A stretch of 64,000 nucleotides of DNA, from the NCBI RefSeq assembly GCF_007474605.1, contig NZ_VHKL01000005.1:124001-188000 (forward strand), read 5' to 3'. Both the position numbers and the translations under genes were made by a program. Every line of letters starts with the position of its first letter. The first letter of the stretch is position 1. The notes below the pieces were generated by a model, which ran no database searches, had not been told where the DNA came from, and saw nothing but the letters and a program-made list of their open reading frames with translations. Shown piece after piece: positions 7,777-16,882 of the stretch. The DNA is from Rhodoligotrophos appendicifer. Its GTDB lineage: Bacteria > Pseudomonadota > Alphaproteobacteria > Rhizobiales > Im1.

Positions 7777-9438
7777 TCAGCCTCGGTCGCGAAAATGATT
7801 GGTGATGGGATAGCGCCGATCACGGCCGAAATTCCGACGTGTGATCTTGACCCCCGGAGCGGCCTGCCTGCGCTTATACTCCGCCCTATAGAGCAGGCCT
7901 TCGATTTTCTCCACCACTTCCCGGTCGAAGCCCCGGGCGATGATCTCGGCCGTCGCGGCCTCCTCCTCGACGAGGCCGCGCAGGATCTCGTCCAGGATGT
8001 CATAGGGCGGCAGGCTGTCCTCGTCCGTCTGGTCGGGCCGCAGCTCGGCACTGGGAGCCTTGCTCAGGATCCGCTCCGGGATGACCCGTCCCACCGGACC
8101 CTTGCAGCCCTTCGGCCGCTGCTGGTTGCGCAGCCTCGCAAGCGCATTGACCTCGGTTTTATAGAGGTCCTTGATGGGATTGAAGCCGCCATTCATGTCG
8201 CCATAGAGGGTCGCATAGCCGACCGAGACTTCGGATTTGTTGCCGGTGGTGACGAGCATGGGGCCGAGCTTGTTGGAGACGGCCATGAGCAGAAGGCCGC
8301 GCAACCGCGACTGGAGGTTCTCTTCCGCCAAGCCGGGTGCGGCGCCGTTGAAGACCGGCGCCAAGGTCTCGGTGACCGCCTCGACCGCGCCTGAAAGGGG
8401 TAGGCTGACATGTGCAATGCCGAGAGCCTGGGCGCAGGCCTCGGCATCGGCGAGGCTGTCATCGCTGGTATAGAGATGCGGCAGCATCAGGCTCTGGACC
8501 CTCTCGGCCCCCAGAGCATCGACGGCGATCGCCGCGCACAGGGCGCTGTCGATGCCGCCGGAGAGCCCCAGCACGACGCCGGGAAAGCCGTTCTTGTCCA
8601 CATAGTCGCCCAGGCCCAGAACGCAGGCGCGATAGACGGCTTCGAGACCGTCCTCGATCACGGCCCGCTCGCCGCCTTCACAGCGCCAGCGATCTCCGTC
8701 GCGCAGCCAGTGCGTAACGACGATCGAGCTCTCCCACGCCGGCAGCTGCACGGCGAGACTGCAATCGGCATTCAGCACGAAAGAGGCGCCGTCGAAGACG
8801 AGCTCGTCCTGGCCCCCCAATTGGTTGAGATAGGCGAGAGGGAGGCCGGTTTCGGTCACCCGGGAGACCGCATGATTCATGCGTCGGTCGAGTTTGCCGT
8901 GTTCGAAGGGCGACCCATTGGCCACCAGGAGGAACTCGGCCCCCGATTCGGCGAGGCATTCGCAGACCTCTTCGGTCCAGATGTCTTCGCAGATCGGGAT
9001 GCCGATGCGGATGCCGCGAAAATTCACCGGCCCTGGCAGCGGGCCCATGGAGAAAACGCGCTTTTCGTCGAAGACCCCGTAATTTGGCAGCTCGTATTTG
9101 TAGCGTAGGGTCTGCACCGCGCCCTGATCGAGAACCGCGATCGCATTGTAGACATGGCCACCCTCCGCCCATGGTGTGCCCATGATGACCCCGGGCCCGC
9201 CATCGCCGGTTTCCGCCGCCAGCGCCTCCACGGCCCGCCGGCAAGCCGCCACGAAGGCGCTCTTCAGCACCAGATCTTCCGGTGGGTAGCCGCAGATGAA
9301 CAGCTCGCTGAACAGGATGAGATCGGCGCCCGCCGCAGCGGCCCTGCAGCGCGCCTCCCGCGCCAGCTCTCGATTGGCCTCGATCGCGCCCATGACGGGA
9401 TTGAGCTGTGCGAGGGCGATGGCGAGACGGTCGGTCAT
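7777..9438 (-). CDS. nadE: Glutamine-dependent NAD+ synthetase
   Basis: 553 residues with the two-domain layout of glutamine-dependent NadE. The N-terminal nitrilase-type glutaminase domain carries the Glu-Lys-Cys triad at E45 (LILFSELFICG), K114 (LRYKYELPNYG) and C150 (GIPICEDIW). The C-terminal synthetase domain begins near residue 265 with the ATP-binding P-loop GLSGGIDSAL and contains TTGNKSEVSVGYATLYGD. It makes NAD+ from nicotinate adenine dinucleotide using ammonia released from glutamine. I chose the ATG at 9438 over an upstream in-frame start at 9507 because TDRLAIALAQLNPVMG is the normal N-terminus of the family. It is followed by gltX. Confidence 0.95.
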   Translation of the reverse strand: MTDRLAIALAQLNPVMGAIEANRELAREARCRAAAAGADLILFSELFICGYPPEDLVLKSAFVAACRRAVEALAAETGDGGPGVIMGTPWAEGGHVYNAIAVLDQGAVQTLRYKYELPNYGVFDEKRVFSMGPLPGPVNFRGIRIGIPICEDIWTEEVCECLAESGAEFLLVANGSPFEHGKLDRRMNHAVSRVTETGLPLAYLNQLGGQDELVFDGASFVLNADCSLAVQLPAWESSIVVTHWLRDGDRWRCEGGERAVIEDGLEAVYRACVLGLGDYVDKNGFPGVVLGLSGGIDSALCAAIAVDALGAERVQSLMLPHLYTSDDSLADAEACAQALGIAHVSLPLSGAVEAVTETLAPVFNGAAPGLAEENLQSRLRGLLLMAVSNKLGPMLVTTGNKSEVSVGYATLYGDMNGGFNPIKDLYKTEVNALARLRNQQRPKGCKGPVGRVIPERILSKAPSAELRPDQTDEDSLPPYDILDEILRGLVEEEAATAEIIARGFDREVVEKIEGLLYRAEYKRRQAAPGVKITRRNFGRDRRYPITNHFRDRG

Positions 9439-9514
9439 GCTCTTCTCATAGCCCCCGCGGCGTGCATCGGCAACGCCATGCCCAAGGATCCACTCGGATA
9501 GGTGCAACCACCTC

Positions 9515-9523
9515 TGATATGAT
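9515..9523 (+). promoter_or_regulatory. Extended -10 promoter element before the zinc peptidase
   Basis: TGATATGAT combines a TGn extension with the -10-like hexamer TATGAT. It lies 31 bases before the ATG at 9555, and no good -35 box is seen, as is usual for extended -10 promoters. An AGAGGAG ribosome-binding site follows at 9541-9547. Confidence 0.4.
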
Positions 9524-9554
9524 AGCGTTTGAGACGCGGCAGAGGAGTGCGGTC

Positions 9555-10460
9555 ATGCGGTGGAGAGACTTGCGTCGGAGCGGCAATATCGACGACCAGC
9601 GGGGTGGCGGCTTCGGCGGCGGGCTCGGCGGTGGTGGCATGCGCGTTCCGGTGGGACGGGGAGGGATCGGCATTGTCGGCCTGATAGTGGTGCTCGGTGT
9701 CTCCTATTTCCTGGGCATCGACCCCCGCATCCTCTTGGACGGCGGGGGCGGCTCAATGCCGCCTTCGAGCCAGCAGCAGGCCCCGCGCACACCGGGCGCC
9801 GGACAGACCGCGACCAATGACGAGATGAAGGATTTCGTCTCCGCCGTCCTGGCCAGCACCGAGGACACCTGGAAGAAGGTCCTTCCGCAGCTGGGGGTGC
9901 AGTACCGAGATCCCACTCTGGTTCTGTTCTCGGGCGCGGTCCAATCGGCATGCGGCTTTGCCCAGGCGGCCATGGGCCCGTTCTATTGCCCCTCGGATCA
10001 GAAAGTTTACATCGACCTCTCCTTCTATAAGGAGATGCGGGACCGCCTGGGGGCTCCGGGAGATTTCGCCCAGGCCTATGTGATCGCCCATGAGATCGGC
10101 CATCACGTCCAGACGCTTCTCGGCATCAGTGACAAGGTCAATGCCGCCCGGTCGCGGCTGAGCGAAGCCGACCAGAACCAGCTTTCCGTGATGATGGAAT
10201 TGCAGGCGGATTGCTTTGCCGGCGTCTGGGGTCATGATGCCGATGCCGAGCACAAGATGATCGAGGAGGGCGACATCGAGGAAGGGTTGAACGCCGCCGC
10301 AGCCATTGGCGACGACCGTCTCCAGAAGCGCTCTCAAGGCTATGTGGTGCCGGAATCCTTCACCCACGGCTCATCCGCCCAGCGCGTGAAATGGTTCAAG
10401 ACCGGCCTTGCCAGCGGTAATCCGAAGGATTGCGACACGTTCAACGCGCCGAATTTGTAG
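9555..10460 (+). CDS. Neutral zinc metallopeptidase, YpfJ family
   Basis: 301 residues. The N-terminus MRWRDLRRSGNIDDQRG and the Gly-rich stretch that follows, then one membrane helix at about residues 36-53, are the standard YpfJ layout, so the catalytic domain is probably outside the cytoplasm. The metal-binding motif HEIGH is at residues 179-183, followed by ELQADCFAGVW, which supplies the third ligand. The ribosome-binding site AGAGGAG sits 7 bases before the chosen ATG. It is divergent from nadE, with 116 bases between the starts. Physiological substrates of the family are unknown. Confidence 0.9.
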   Translation: MRWRDLRRSGNIDDQRGGGFGGGLGGGGMRVPVGRGGIGIVGLIVVLGVSYFLGIDPRILLDGGGGSMPPSSQQQAPRTPGAGQTATNDEMKDFVSAVLASTEDTWKKVLPQLGVQYRDPTLVLFSGAVQSACGFAQAAMGPFYCPSDQKVYIDLSFYKEMRDRLGAPGDFAQAYVIAHEIGHHVQTLLGISDKVNAARSRLSEADQNQLSVMMELQADCFAGVWGHDADAEHKMIEEGDIEEGLNAAAAIGDDRLQKRSQGYVVPESFTHGSSAQRVKWFKTGLASGNPKDCDTFNAPNL

Positions 10461-10480
10461 GGCGGGGCAGAAGCAGGCGC

Positions 10481-11230
10481 CTAGGCTCCGATACCGCTCT
10501 CGACCAGAAACTGCTCCATCGACACGTTGAACGCATCCGGTTGCTCGAAGGGCAAGAGGTGCCCGGCCCCGGGCGCGAGCACGAAGCGGGCATTGCGGAC
10601 TTTCTGCGCCATCTTTTCCGACACGATGGGTGGAGCGGCCTTGTCGTGCTCGCCGACGATGACCAGCGTCGGGCAATCGATCGCAGCCAGGGTGGCGCGG
10701 GCATCGAAGGTCGTGAGAAGCTGCACATAGGCACGGAAAGTATCCGGCGGCGTCTGGGCCATGGCGGCTTCGATCCGTTGCAATCCCTCCCGGTCCGGAG
10801 TGTCACCGGCCATGCTGGCAGCGGCCGGCCCCGCCATTTCTGCCATGGCGATGTTGCGGTCGAGCGGGTCCAGCCGCTCGGCGAGGAAGCGCTTCTGGAA
10901 TTCCCCGGTCGGATCGCCGAAGGCGGGGCTGGTGGAGGCGAGGACCAGCGCTGAGACCCGCAGCGGAACTTGTGCAACGGCAGTTTGGGCGAGCATCCCC
11001 CCGAGCGAATGCCCCACCAGCACCACACGCTCGAAGCCGAGCGTATCGAGGTCCGCCCAGAGGAGGTCGCTCAGATGCTCGAAGGTGAGGGGATCGGCCA
11101 ATGCCCGCCCGCCATAGCCGGGAGCCTGCCAGGCGAAGGTCTGCCAATACGGGTCGAAATGCTGCCGTTGACGATCCCAGATCTCGACCGATCCGCCGAG
11201 TCCGTGAAGAAAGACGAGAATAGGCTTCAT
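10481..11230 (-). CDS. Alpha/beta hydrolase
   Basis: 249 residues, single alpha/beta-hydrolase domain. The oxyanion segment is FLHGLGGS (about residues 7-14). The nucleophile elbow is GHSLGG with Ser at residue 75, the acid lies in VIVGEHDKAAP and the histidine in APGAGHLLPFE near the C-terminus, so the catalytic triad appears intact. The length and lack of a signal peptide suggest a cytosolic esterase, enol-lactonase or C-C hydrolase; the 3-oxoadipate enol-lactonase-like arrangement is close but substrate cannot be assigned. An AGGAGAG ribosome-binding site precedes the ATG. The gene is divergent from folA and convergent with the YpfJ peptidase. Confidence 0.85.
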   Translation of the reverse strand: MKPILVFLHGLGGSVEIWDRQRQHFDPYWQTFAWQAPGYGGRALADPLTFEHLSDLLWADLDTLGFERVVLVGHSLGGMLAQTAVAQVPLRVSALVLASTSPAFGDPTGEFQKRFLAERLDPLDRNIAMAEMAGPAAASMAGDTPDREGLQRIEAAMAQTPPDTFRAYVQLLTTFDARATLAAIDCPTLVIVGEHDKAAPPIVSEKMAQKVRNARFVLAPGAGHLLPFEQPDAFNVSMEQFLVESGIGA

Positions 11231-11324
11231 GGACAGAACTCTCCTGGCAACTTACATCGTAGGGATCGGATGGTGCTAGAACCGACGCACCATACCGCAT
11301 GTCGTGAGAGAAGAGGCAAGTCTC

Positions 11325-11843
11325 ATGAGGATCAGCATTGTCGTCGCCGTGGCGGAAAACGGGGTCATCGGCGCGAGCGGGGGCCTGCCGTGGCGACTGC
11401 CATCGGACCTGAAGCGGTTCAAGGCTTTGACCATGGGCAAGCCGATCATTATGGGCCGCAAGACCTACGAGTCCATCGGTCGGCCGCTGCCGGGCCGGGA
11501 CAATATCGTCATTTCTGAATCGAACACATTTGCCCCGGAAGGTGTCTTCATTACCCGCTCTCTGGATTCCGCCCTTCGCCTGGGAGCCAGCATGGCACGC
11601 GACCGGCAGGTCGAGGAGATCGCCGTCATCGGCGGCTCCCGTGTCTTTCGCGAGGCCATGCTGCATGTGGATCGGCTCTATTTCACCCGCGTCCACGCCT
11701 CCCCGCCAGGTGATACCTTCTTTCCGGACTTGGCACGGGGAGACTGGCGGGAGGTGTCCCGCGAGGCGTATGCTGCGGAGGAGGGGGATGCGGCGGATGT
11801 GACGCTCATCGTCTTCGATCGTGTATCTCCGCTGCAACGTTGA
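11325..11843 (+). CDS. folA: Dihydrofolate reductase
   Basis: 172 residues, the normal size for chromosomal DHFR, which reduces dihydrofolate to tetrahydrofolate with NADPH. Family landmarks are VVAVAENGVIGASGGLPWRLPSDLKRFK at the N-terminus, including the substrate-binding LPW and the acidic Asp, the NADPH-binding MGRKTYESIGRPLPGR, and IAVIGGSRVFREAM. I chose ATG 11325, just before RISIVVAVAENGVIG, over an upstream in-frame ATG that would add seven residues; AAGAGG is at the right distance. Its stop overlaps the TTG start of the next gene by four bases (TTGA), so the flavin oxidoreductase and perhaps the transsulfuration genes are co-transcribed. Confidence 0.96.
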   Translation: MRISIVVAVAENGVIGASGGLPWRLPSDLKRFKALTMGKPIIMGRKTYESIGRPLPGRDNIVISESNTFAPEGVFITRSLDSALRLGASMARDRQVEEIAVIGGSRVFREAMLHVDRLYFTRVHASPPGDTFFPDLARGDWREVSREAYAAEEGDAADVTLIVFDRVSPLQR

Positions 11844-13156
11844 GCAACGTCATGACGCCATGGCCTTCGAATCCCGACGTCTTGGTGATCGGCGCCGGTG
11901 CAGCTGGGATCGGCGCCGGCTTGGCCCTGAAGCGTTTGGGGTTGACGGCCGCCATCATCGAGGCAAAGCCGCGCATCGGCGGCCGGGCGCATACTGATTG
12001 CGAAACGCTCGGCGTGACCTGGGACCGCGGCTGCCACTGGTTTCACACCGCTGATCGCAATCCGTTGCGGGTCCTCGCCGACCGGCTGGGTCATGGCTAT
12101 GACCACGACACGACACCGCCGATGATCGGCACCTACACGGACGGCCGATGGCAGTTCGGCGACGAGACACGCGCCTATGTCTGGGACCGCCTCGGCTATG
12201 TCTCCGATGAGGGAGCCAAGGGCCGGGACGTCTCCGCCGCCTCCCTTCTCGACCGTTCGCACCGGCTCTATCCGCTGCTGCATCACTGGTTCACTTTGAT
12301 GACCTCGCGGGAGCCGGAGGAGATCTCGGCGGCCGATTACGGCCGCTACGACGACAGCCACGTCAATCTACCCGTCAAGGATGGCTACGGCCGGCTCATG
12401 GAGAAAATCGCCCGCGGCTTGGCGATCGGTTGCGGCATCGAGGCGAGGCGGATCACCGTGGGCGCGAGCGGCGCGGTCGTTGACACATCGCACGGGACGA
12501 TTACGGCCAAGGCGGTCGTCATCGCGGTCCCGGCCCGGATTCTCCAGGAGCAGCGGATCGCGATCGATCCAGGCTATCCGGACTGGCTGACCGCAACTCT
12601 GGATGCGGTCCCCATGGGCCATTATGAGAAGGTCGCCTTGCTGTTCGATCGTCCCCTGGAGCCGCCGCAACCCTGCGTCTATGTGGACATCTTCGACCCC
12701 GTATCCACGGACACTGAGCCGCTCAACTTCGAGATCTCTCCCTTCGGTCGGCCGATAGCGGTCGCTCATCTGGCGGGCGATCACGCCAAGGCCATGGTGG
12801 AGGCAGGCGAGGCGGAAGCGGTGGCCTTCGTCACGGATACGTTAGTGCGCGCTTTCGGCAGCGACCTGCGCGGCCATATCCTTAAGGCTGCGATGACGGG
12901 CTGGACGGAGGATCCGTATACGCGCGGGGGCTATTCCTGTGCTTTGCCCGGTCATGGCCAGGCGCGCTTCGCCTTTGCCGAGCCGGTTCACGACCGGCTC
13001 TTTCTGGCGGGCGAGCATACCAGCCCGACGCGATTCGCCACCTGTCACGGCGCCTATCTGTCGGGGATCGATGCCGCCCATCGCGCCGCTGCGATGCTGG
13101 GATTGAAACCGCCTGCGCCGGACCCGCTCTGGCTGATCGAGCCCGAAATGGCGTGA
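11840..13156 (+). CDS. FAD-dependent amine-oxidase-like oxidoreductase
   Basis: 438 residues. The N-terminal dinucleotide-binding motif is VLVIGAGAAGIGAG, followed by EAKPRIGGRAHT, the second FAD contact of the flavin monoamine oxidase/phytoene desaturase superfamily. The C-terminal FAD motif is DRLFLAGEHTSPTRFATCHGAYLSG, which matches flavin amine oxidases with the HGA(Y) variant. A TTG start overlapping the folA stop is assumed; an ATG 12 bases downstream (11852) is possible. The substrate is unknown; polyamine- or amino-acid-type amines are usual for the family. The gene sits between folA and the transsulfuration genes, and its function in that company is not evident. Confidence 0.85.
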   Translation: MSNVMTPWPSNPDVLVIGAGAAGIGAGLALKRLGLTAAIIEAKPRIGGRAHTDCETLGVTWDRGCHWFHTADRNPLRVLADRLGHGYDHDTTPPMIGTYTDGRWQFGDETRAYVWDRLGYVSDEGAKGRDVSAASLLDRSHRLYPLLHHWFTLMTSREPEEISAADYGRYDDSHVNLPVKDGYGRLMEKIARGLAIGCGIEARRITVGASGAVVDTSHGTITAKAVVIAVPARILQEQRIAIDPGYPDWLTATLDAVPMGHYEKVALLFDRPLEPPQPCVYVDIFDPVSTDTEPLNFEISPFGRPIAVAHLAGDHAKAMVEAGEAEAVAFVTDTLVRAFGSDLRGHILKAAMTGWTEDPYTRGGYSCALPGHGQARFAFAEPVHDRLFLAGEHTSPTRFATCHGAYLSGIDAAHRAAAMLGLKPPAPDPLWLIEPEMA

Positions 13157-13172
13157 GGGACGGAGAGTGACC

Positions 13173-14567
13173 ATGAAGACTGCCGCAGTATCGCGATCGG
13201 TGCTGGATGAGATCGGCAACACGCCCATGCATGAGATCACCCGCATGGACACAGGCAAATGCCGGCTGTTCCTGAAGCTGGAAAACCAGAATCCGGGCGG
13301 CTCCATCAAGGACCGCATCGGCCGCTCCATGATCGAGGCCGCCGAGAGGGCCGGCACCCTGAAACCCGGCGGCACCATCATCGAGGCGACGGCGGGAAAT
13401 ACGGGTCTGGGACTGGCTCTGGTGGCGGCTCAGAAGGGCTATGCGCTGAAGCTGGTCGTCCCCGACAAGATGGCCCAGGAGAAGGTCTTCCATCTGCGCG
13501 CCATGGGGGCTGAGGTCATCAATACCCGCTCCGACATCGGCAAGGGTCACCCTGAATATTATCAGGATATGGCAGCCCGCCTCGCTGCGGAGAACGGCTG
13601 GCATTATATCAACCAGTTCGAGAACCCGGCCAATCCGGCGGCCCACGAGGCCACCACCGGCCCTGAGATCCTGGCCCAATGTCGCGACATCGGTGTCGGC
13701 CCCGATGCCATTGTCTGCGGCGTGGGCTCCGGCGGCACCGTGACCGGCTTGTCGCGATATTTCGCCGCCCAGAACCCTGAGACGAAGTTCGTCCTCGCCG
13801 ATCCCCAGGGGTCGATCCTCGCCCATTACGTGGAGACCGGTGAGGTGAGCGAGGAGGTCGGCTCCTGGCTGGTCGAGGGCATCGGTGAGGACTTCATCCC
13901 CGACATCGCCGATCTGTCCCGTGTCTCGAAGGCTTACTCGGTCTCCGATGCCGAAGCCTTCCGCACGGCACGTGAACTGCTGCGCGTGGAAGGCATCCTG
14001 GCGGGATCCTCGACCGGCACCTTGCTGGCGGCGGCCCTGCGCTATGCGCGCGAGCAGGTCGAGCCGAAATCGATCGTGACCTTTGTCTGCGACAGCGGCA
14101 ATAAGTACCTCTCCAAGATGTTCAATGATTTCTGGATGCTCGACAACGGTCTGCTCGATTTGCCGCAGACCGGCGATCTGACGGATCTGGTGGCGCGCAA
14201 ATACGCCGAACAGCAGACGGTGACGGTGAAGCCCTCGACCCCTCTGGCCCAAGCGTACCGCCAGATGAAGCTGCATGATATCTCTCAGCTGCCCGTCCTC
14301 GAGGATGGCGTGCTGGTGGGCATTCTCGATGAGGAGGATCTGCTCAATCAGGTCTGGCGGCAGCAGGGCCGGTTTACGGGTGCGGCGTCCGATGCCATGA
14401 CCACCGATGTGATCAAGCTCGAGGCCACGGATTCGATCGAGGACGTGCTGGGTCTCGTGGGCCGCGGCATGGTGGCCCCGGTGATGCGCCAAGGCCGCTT
14501 TCAAGGCGTGATCACCAAGATCGATCTCCTCAATCACCTGCGGCTCACAGCTCAGCGCAGCGCCTGA
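13173..14567 (+). CDS. Cystathionine beta-synthase
   Basis: 464 residues. The N-terminal pyridoxal-phosphate domain of the cysteine synthase/CBS family includes GGSIKDRIG with the PLP-binding Lys at residue 46, and the phosphate-binding loop GVGSGGTVTGL. The C-terminal 120 residues form two CBS domains (about 345-462, with DISQLPVLEDGVLVGILDEEDLL and GMVAPVMRQGRFQGVITKIDLL). Enzymes of this layout condense serine (or O-acetylserine) with homocysteine to cystathionine. The GGAG at 13162 is 7 bases before ATG 13173, better placed than for the in-frame GTG at 13167. The cystathionine gamma-lyase gene lies 34 bases downstream, completing reverse transsulfuration. Confidence 0.9.
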   Translation: MKTAAVSRSVLDEIGNTPMHEITRMDTGKCRLFLKLENQNPGGSIKDRIGRSMIEAAERAGTLKPGGTIIEATAGNTGLGLALVAAQKGYALKLVVPDKMAQEKVFHLRAMGAEVINTRSDIGKGHPEYYQDMAARLAAENGWHYINQFENPANPAAHEATTGPEILAQCRDIGVGPDAIVCGVGSGGTVTGLSRYFAAQNPETKFVLADPQGSILAHYVETGEVSEEVGSWLVEGIGEDFIPDIADLSRVSKAYSVSDAEAFRTARELLRVEGILAGSSTGTLLAAALRYAREQVEPKSIVTFVCDSGNKYLSKMFNDFWMLDNGLLDLPQTGDLTDLVARKYAEQQTVTVKPSTPLAQAYRQMKLHDISQLPVLEDGVLVGILDEEDLLNQVWRQQGRFTGAASDAMTTDVIKLEATDSIEDVLGLVGRGMVAPVMRQGRFQGVITKIDLLNHLRLTAQRSA

Positions 14568-14601
14568 CCGCGCTTCGCATTACTTCTGAAAGGTCTCTCC
14601 C

Positions 14602-15774
14602 GTGCCGACACGATCGAACCGACAGGGCTTTGCCACCCGTGCCATTCACGCGGGTCAGGTTCCCGACCCCTCGACGGGTGCCATCATGACCCCGATCTTC
14701 GCCAGCTCGACCTTCGTCCAGCAGAGCCCGGGCGTCCACCAGGGCTATGAATATTCCCGCTCTGGCAATCCGACGCGCAAGGCGCTGGAAGACTGCATGG
14801 CCGACCTCGAGAATGGCGCGGCGGGCTTCGCCTTCGCCTCCGGCCTTGCCGCCTCCGCGACGGTGATCGAACTCCTCGATGCCGGCGCCCATGTGATTGC
14901 CGGCGATGATCTCTATGGCGGCAGCTACCGCCTCTTCGAGAATGTGCGGAAACGCTCGGCCGGGCTCCGCATCAGCTTCGTCGATGTGTCCGATCCGGTG
15001 GCACTCGCCGCAGCCCTGACGCCGGACACGCGGATGATCTGGGTCGAGACCCCGACCAATCCGCTGCTGAAGGTGATCGACCTGACCCAGATCGCCGAAT
15101 TCGCCAAGGCGAACCGCCTGATCTCCGTCTGCGACAATACGTTTGCTTCGCCCTATCTCCAGCGCCCCATCGACCACGGCATCGACATTGTCGTCCATTC
15201 GGCGACAAAATATCTCAACGGCCATTCCGACGTTGTGGGTGGCATCGCGGTCGTCTCCCGCAATACCGTGCAGGAAGGCCTCGAGGCGCGACTGCGCTAT
15301 CTGCAGAACGCCGTGGGGGCCGTGATGGGGCCCTTCGACGCCTTCCTCGTCCTGCGCTCGCTGAAGACCCTGCCATTGCGCATGGAGCGTCATTCCGAAA
15401 ACGCGATGATCGTGGCCCACTACCTGGTGCGTCATCCGAAGATCGATCACGTCTATTATCCCGGCCTGAAGTCCCATGCCGGACATGACATCGCGACCCA
15501 CCAGATGAAGGCCTATGGCGGCATGGTCTCGGCGGTTCTGAAGGGGGGCCTGGAAGATGCGCGCAAATTCCTGGAGCGCACCCAGGTCTTCGCCCTGGCT
15601 GAAAGTCTCGGGGGCGTCGAGAGCCTGATCGAGCATCCAGCGATCATGACGCATGCCTCCATTCCCGCGGAGATCCGCCGCGAACTCGGCATCCTGGATG
15701 GCCTGGTGCGGCTGTCGGTCGGTGTGGAGGATGCAGACGACTTGATCCTCGATCTGGAACAGGCCCTCGGATAG
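14602..15774 (+). CDS. Cystathionine gamma-lyase / gamma-synthase family enzyme
   Basis: 390-residue enzyme of the Cys/Met metabolism PLP family. The PLP-binding Lys is in HSATKYLNGHSD at residue 203, and the N-terminus FATRAIHAGQVPDPSTGA and YEYSRSGNPTRKALE are family signatures. Sequence alone does not separate the lyase (cystathionine to cysteine, 2-oxobutyrate and ammonia) from the synthase, but its place directly after cystathionine beta-synthase argues for the lyase. The start is a GTG with AAAGG upstream. It ends the co-directional folA to transsulfuration run and converges with the polyamine transporter operon. Confidence 0.88.
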   Translation: MPTRSNRQGFATRAIHAGQVPDPSTGAIMTPIFASSTFVQQSPGVHQGYEYSRSGNPTRKALEDCMADLENGAAGFAFASGLAASATVIELLDAGAHVIAGDDLYGGSYRLFENVRKRSAGLRISFVDVSDPVALAAALTPDTRMIWVETPTNPLLKVIDLTQIAEFAKANRLISVCDNTFASPYLQRPIDHGIDIVVHSATKYLNGHSDVVGGIAVVSRNTVQEGLEARLRYLQNAVGAVMGPFDAFLVLRSLKTLPLRMERHSENAMIVAHYLVRHPKIDHVYYPGLKSHAGHDIATHQMKAYGGMVSAVLKGGLEDARKFLERTQVFALAESLGGVESLIEHPAIMTHASIPAEIRRELGILDGLVRLSVGVEDADDLILDLEQALG

Positions 15775-15826
15775 CGGCCATCTGTCCAATCCGCCCCAGT
15801 GGGTGAGGAGCGACAGGGGAAGACGG

Positions 15827-16882
15827 CTATCCGGCCTCGATCACCCCCGTATGGGCCGGTGACCAGGTCAGCTCCACTTGCGTGCCCGGCTCATGGATCT
15901 GTGCGTCGCGGTTCTGGTGGAAAACGGTGAGCTCCGTCGCCCCCGCCTTGACCCTGTAGGTGATGGACGCACCCATATAGATGGGTTGGATGATCTGGAC
16001 GGAAAGCCGGTTCTGGCCCTCGGCGTTGGGCGCATTGATCGTGAATTTCTCCGGCCGCACGGTCAGAGTCACAGGTTGACCCGTGGTGGGCAGTTGATCC
16101 TCCGTCGCGATCGTCTGGCCGTCCGCCAACGCGACCATGCCCGTGCCCGCCACCTGGCCTGGAAGGAAGTTTGCAGCGCCGAGGAAGTCGGCGGCGAACC
16201 GGCTTCGCGGGCGCTCATAGACCGCATCCGGCTTGCCGGTCTGCACGACCTGGCCCTCGCGGAAGATGGCGATCCGGTCTGACAATGTAAGCGCTTCCTC
16301 CTGGTCATGTGTGACCAGGACCGTCGTGATCCCGACCTCTTTCTGGATCTGCCGGAGCTCGACCTGCATCTGCTGCCGGAGGTTCTTGTCGAGTGCGCCC
16401 AGTGGCTCGTCGAGCAGCAACACGCGGGGCCGCGAGACCAGCGCCCGGGCCAGGGCGATGCGCTGCTGCTGGCCTCCGGAGAGCTGCCGCGGACGGCGCT
16501 CCTCATAGCCGGTGAGTTGCACCAAAGCGAGCATCTCGGCGACGCGTGCGCGCGTTTCCGCTTGGCTGACCCGCCGCACCGAAAGCGCGAAGGCCACATT
16601 GTCGAAGACCGACATATGCGGGAACAGCGCGTAGTTCTGGAACACCATGCCGATGTCCCGGCGATGGGTGGAGATCCGGCTCACATCCTGTCCGTCGATC
16701 AGGATTTGTCCGGCTTCGGGCTCCACGAAACCGGCGATCGAGCGCAGCAATGTTGTCTTGCCGCTGCCGCTTGGCCCGAGCAGGCCGAAGAACTCTCCGT
16801 CGGCGAGAGTGAGCGAAACGTCGTCCAGGGCGGCGACCGTGCCGTAATGCTTGGAGACGTGACGGATGTCGACTTCGCTCAA
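15827..16882 (-). CDS. potA: Polyamine-type ABC transporter ATP-binding protein
   Basis: 351 residues. Walker A is GLLGPSGSGKTT (about residues 31-42), the signature motif is LSGGQQQRIALARAL, Walker B is VLLLDEPLGALD, and the switch histidine is in VLVTHDQEEAL. The C-terminal TOBE-type domain (from about residue 245, with RPEKFTIN and VSYRGASI-like IYMGASITYRV) is typical of the PotA/Fbp class. I chose the TTG whose first bases overlap the stop of the permease gene (TTGA, 16879-16882); the open frame continues upstream through the permease and must be ignored there. It is the last gene of the potD-potB-potC-potA operon. Confidence 0.92.
   Translation of the reverse strand: MSEVDIRHVSKHYGTVAALDDVSLTLADGEFFGLLGPSGSGKTTLLRSIAGFVEPEAGQILIDGQDVSRISTHRRDIGMVFQNYALFPHMSVFDNVAFALSVRRVSQAETRARVAEMLALVQLTGYEERRPRQLSGGQQQRIALARALVSRPRVLLLDEPLGALDKNLRQQMQVELRQIQKEVGITTVLVTHDQEEALTLSDRIAIFREGQVVQTGKPDAVYERPRSRFAADFLGAANFLPGQVAGTGMVALADGQTIATEDQLPTTGQPVTLTVRPEKFTINAPNAEGQNRLSVQIIQPIYMGASITYRVKAGATELTVFHQNRDAQIHEPGTQVELTWSPAHTGVIEAG

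Noticed and set aside
12882-14537. Minus-strand open frame of about 551 codons opposite cystathionine beta-synthase
   Set aside because: A shadow of the CBS coding frame; the plus-strand protein has the PLP lysine, phosphate loop and two CBS domains.
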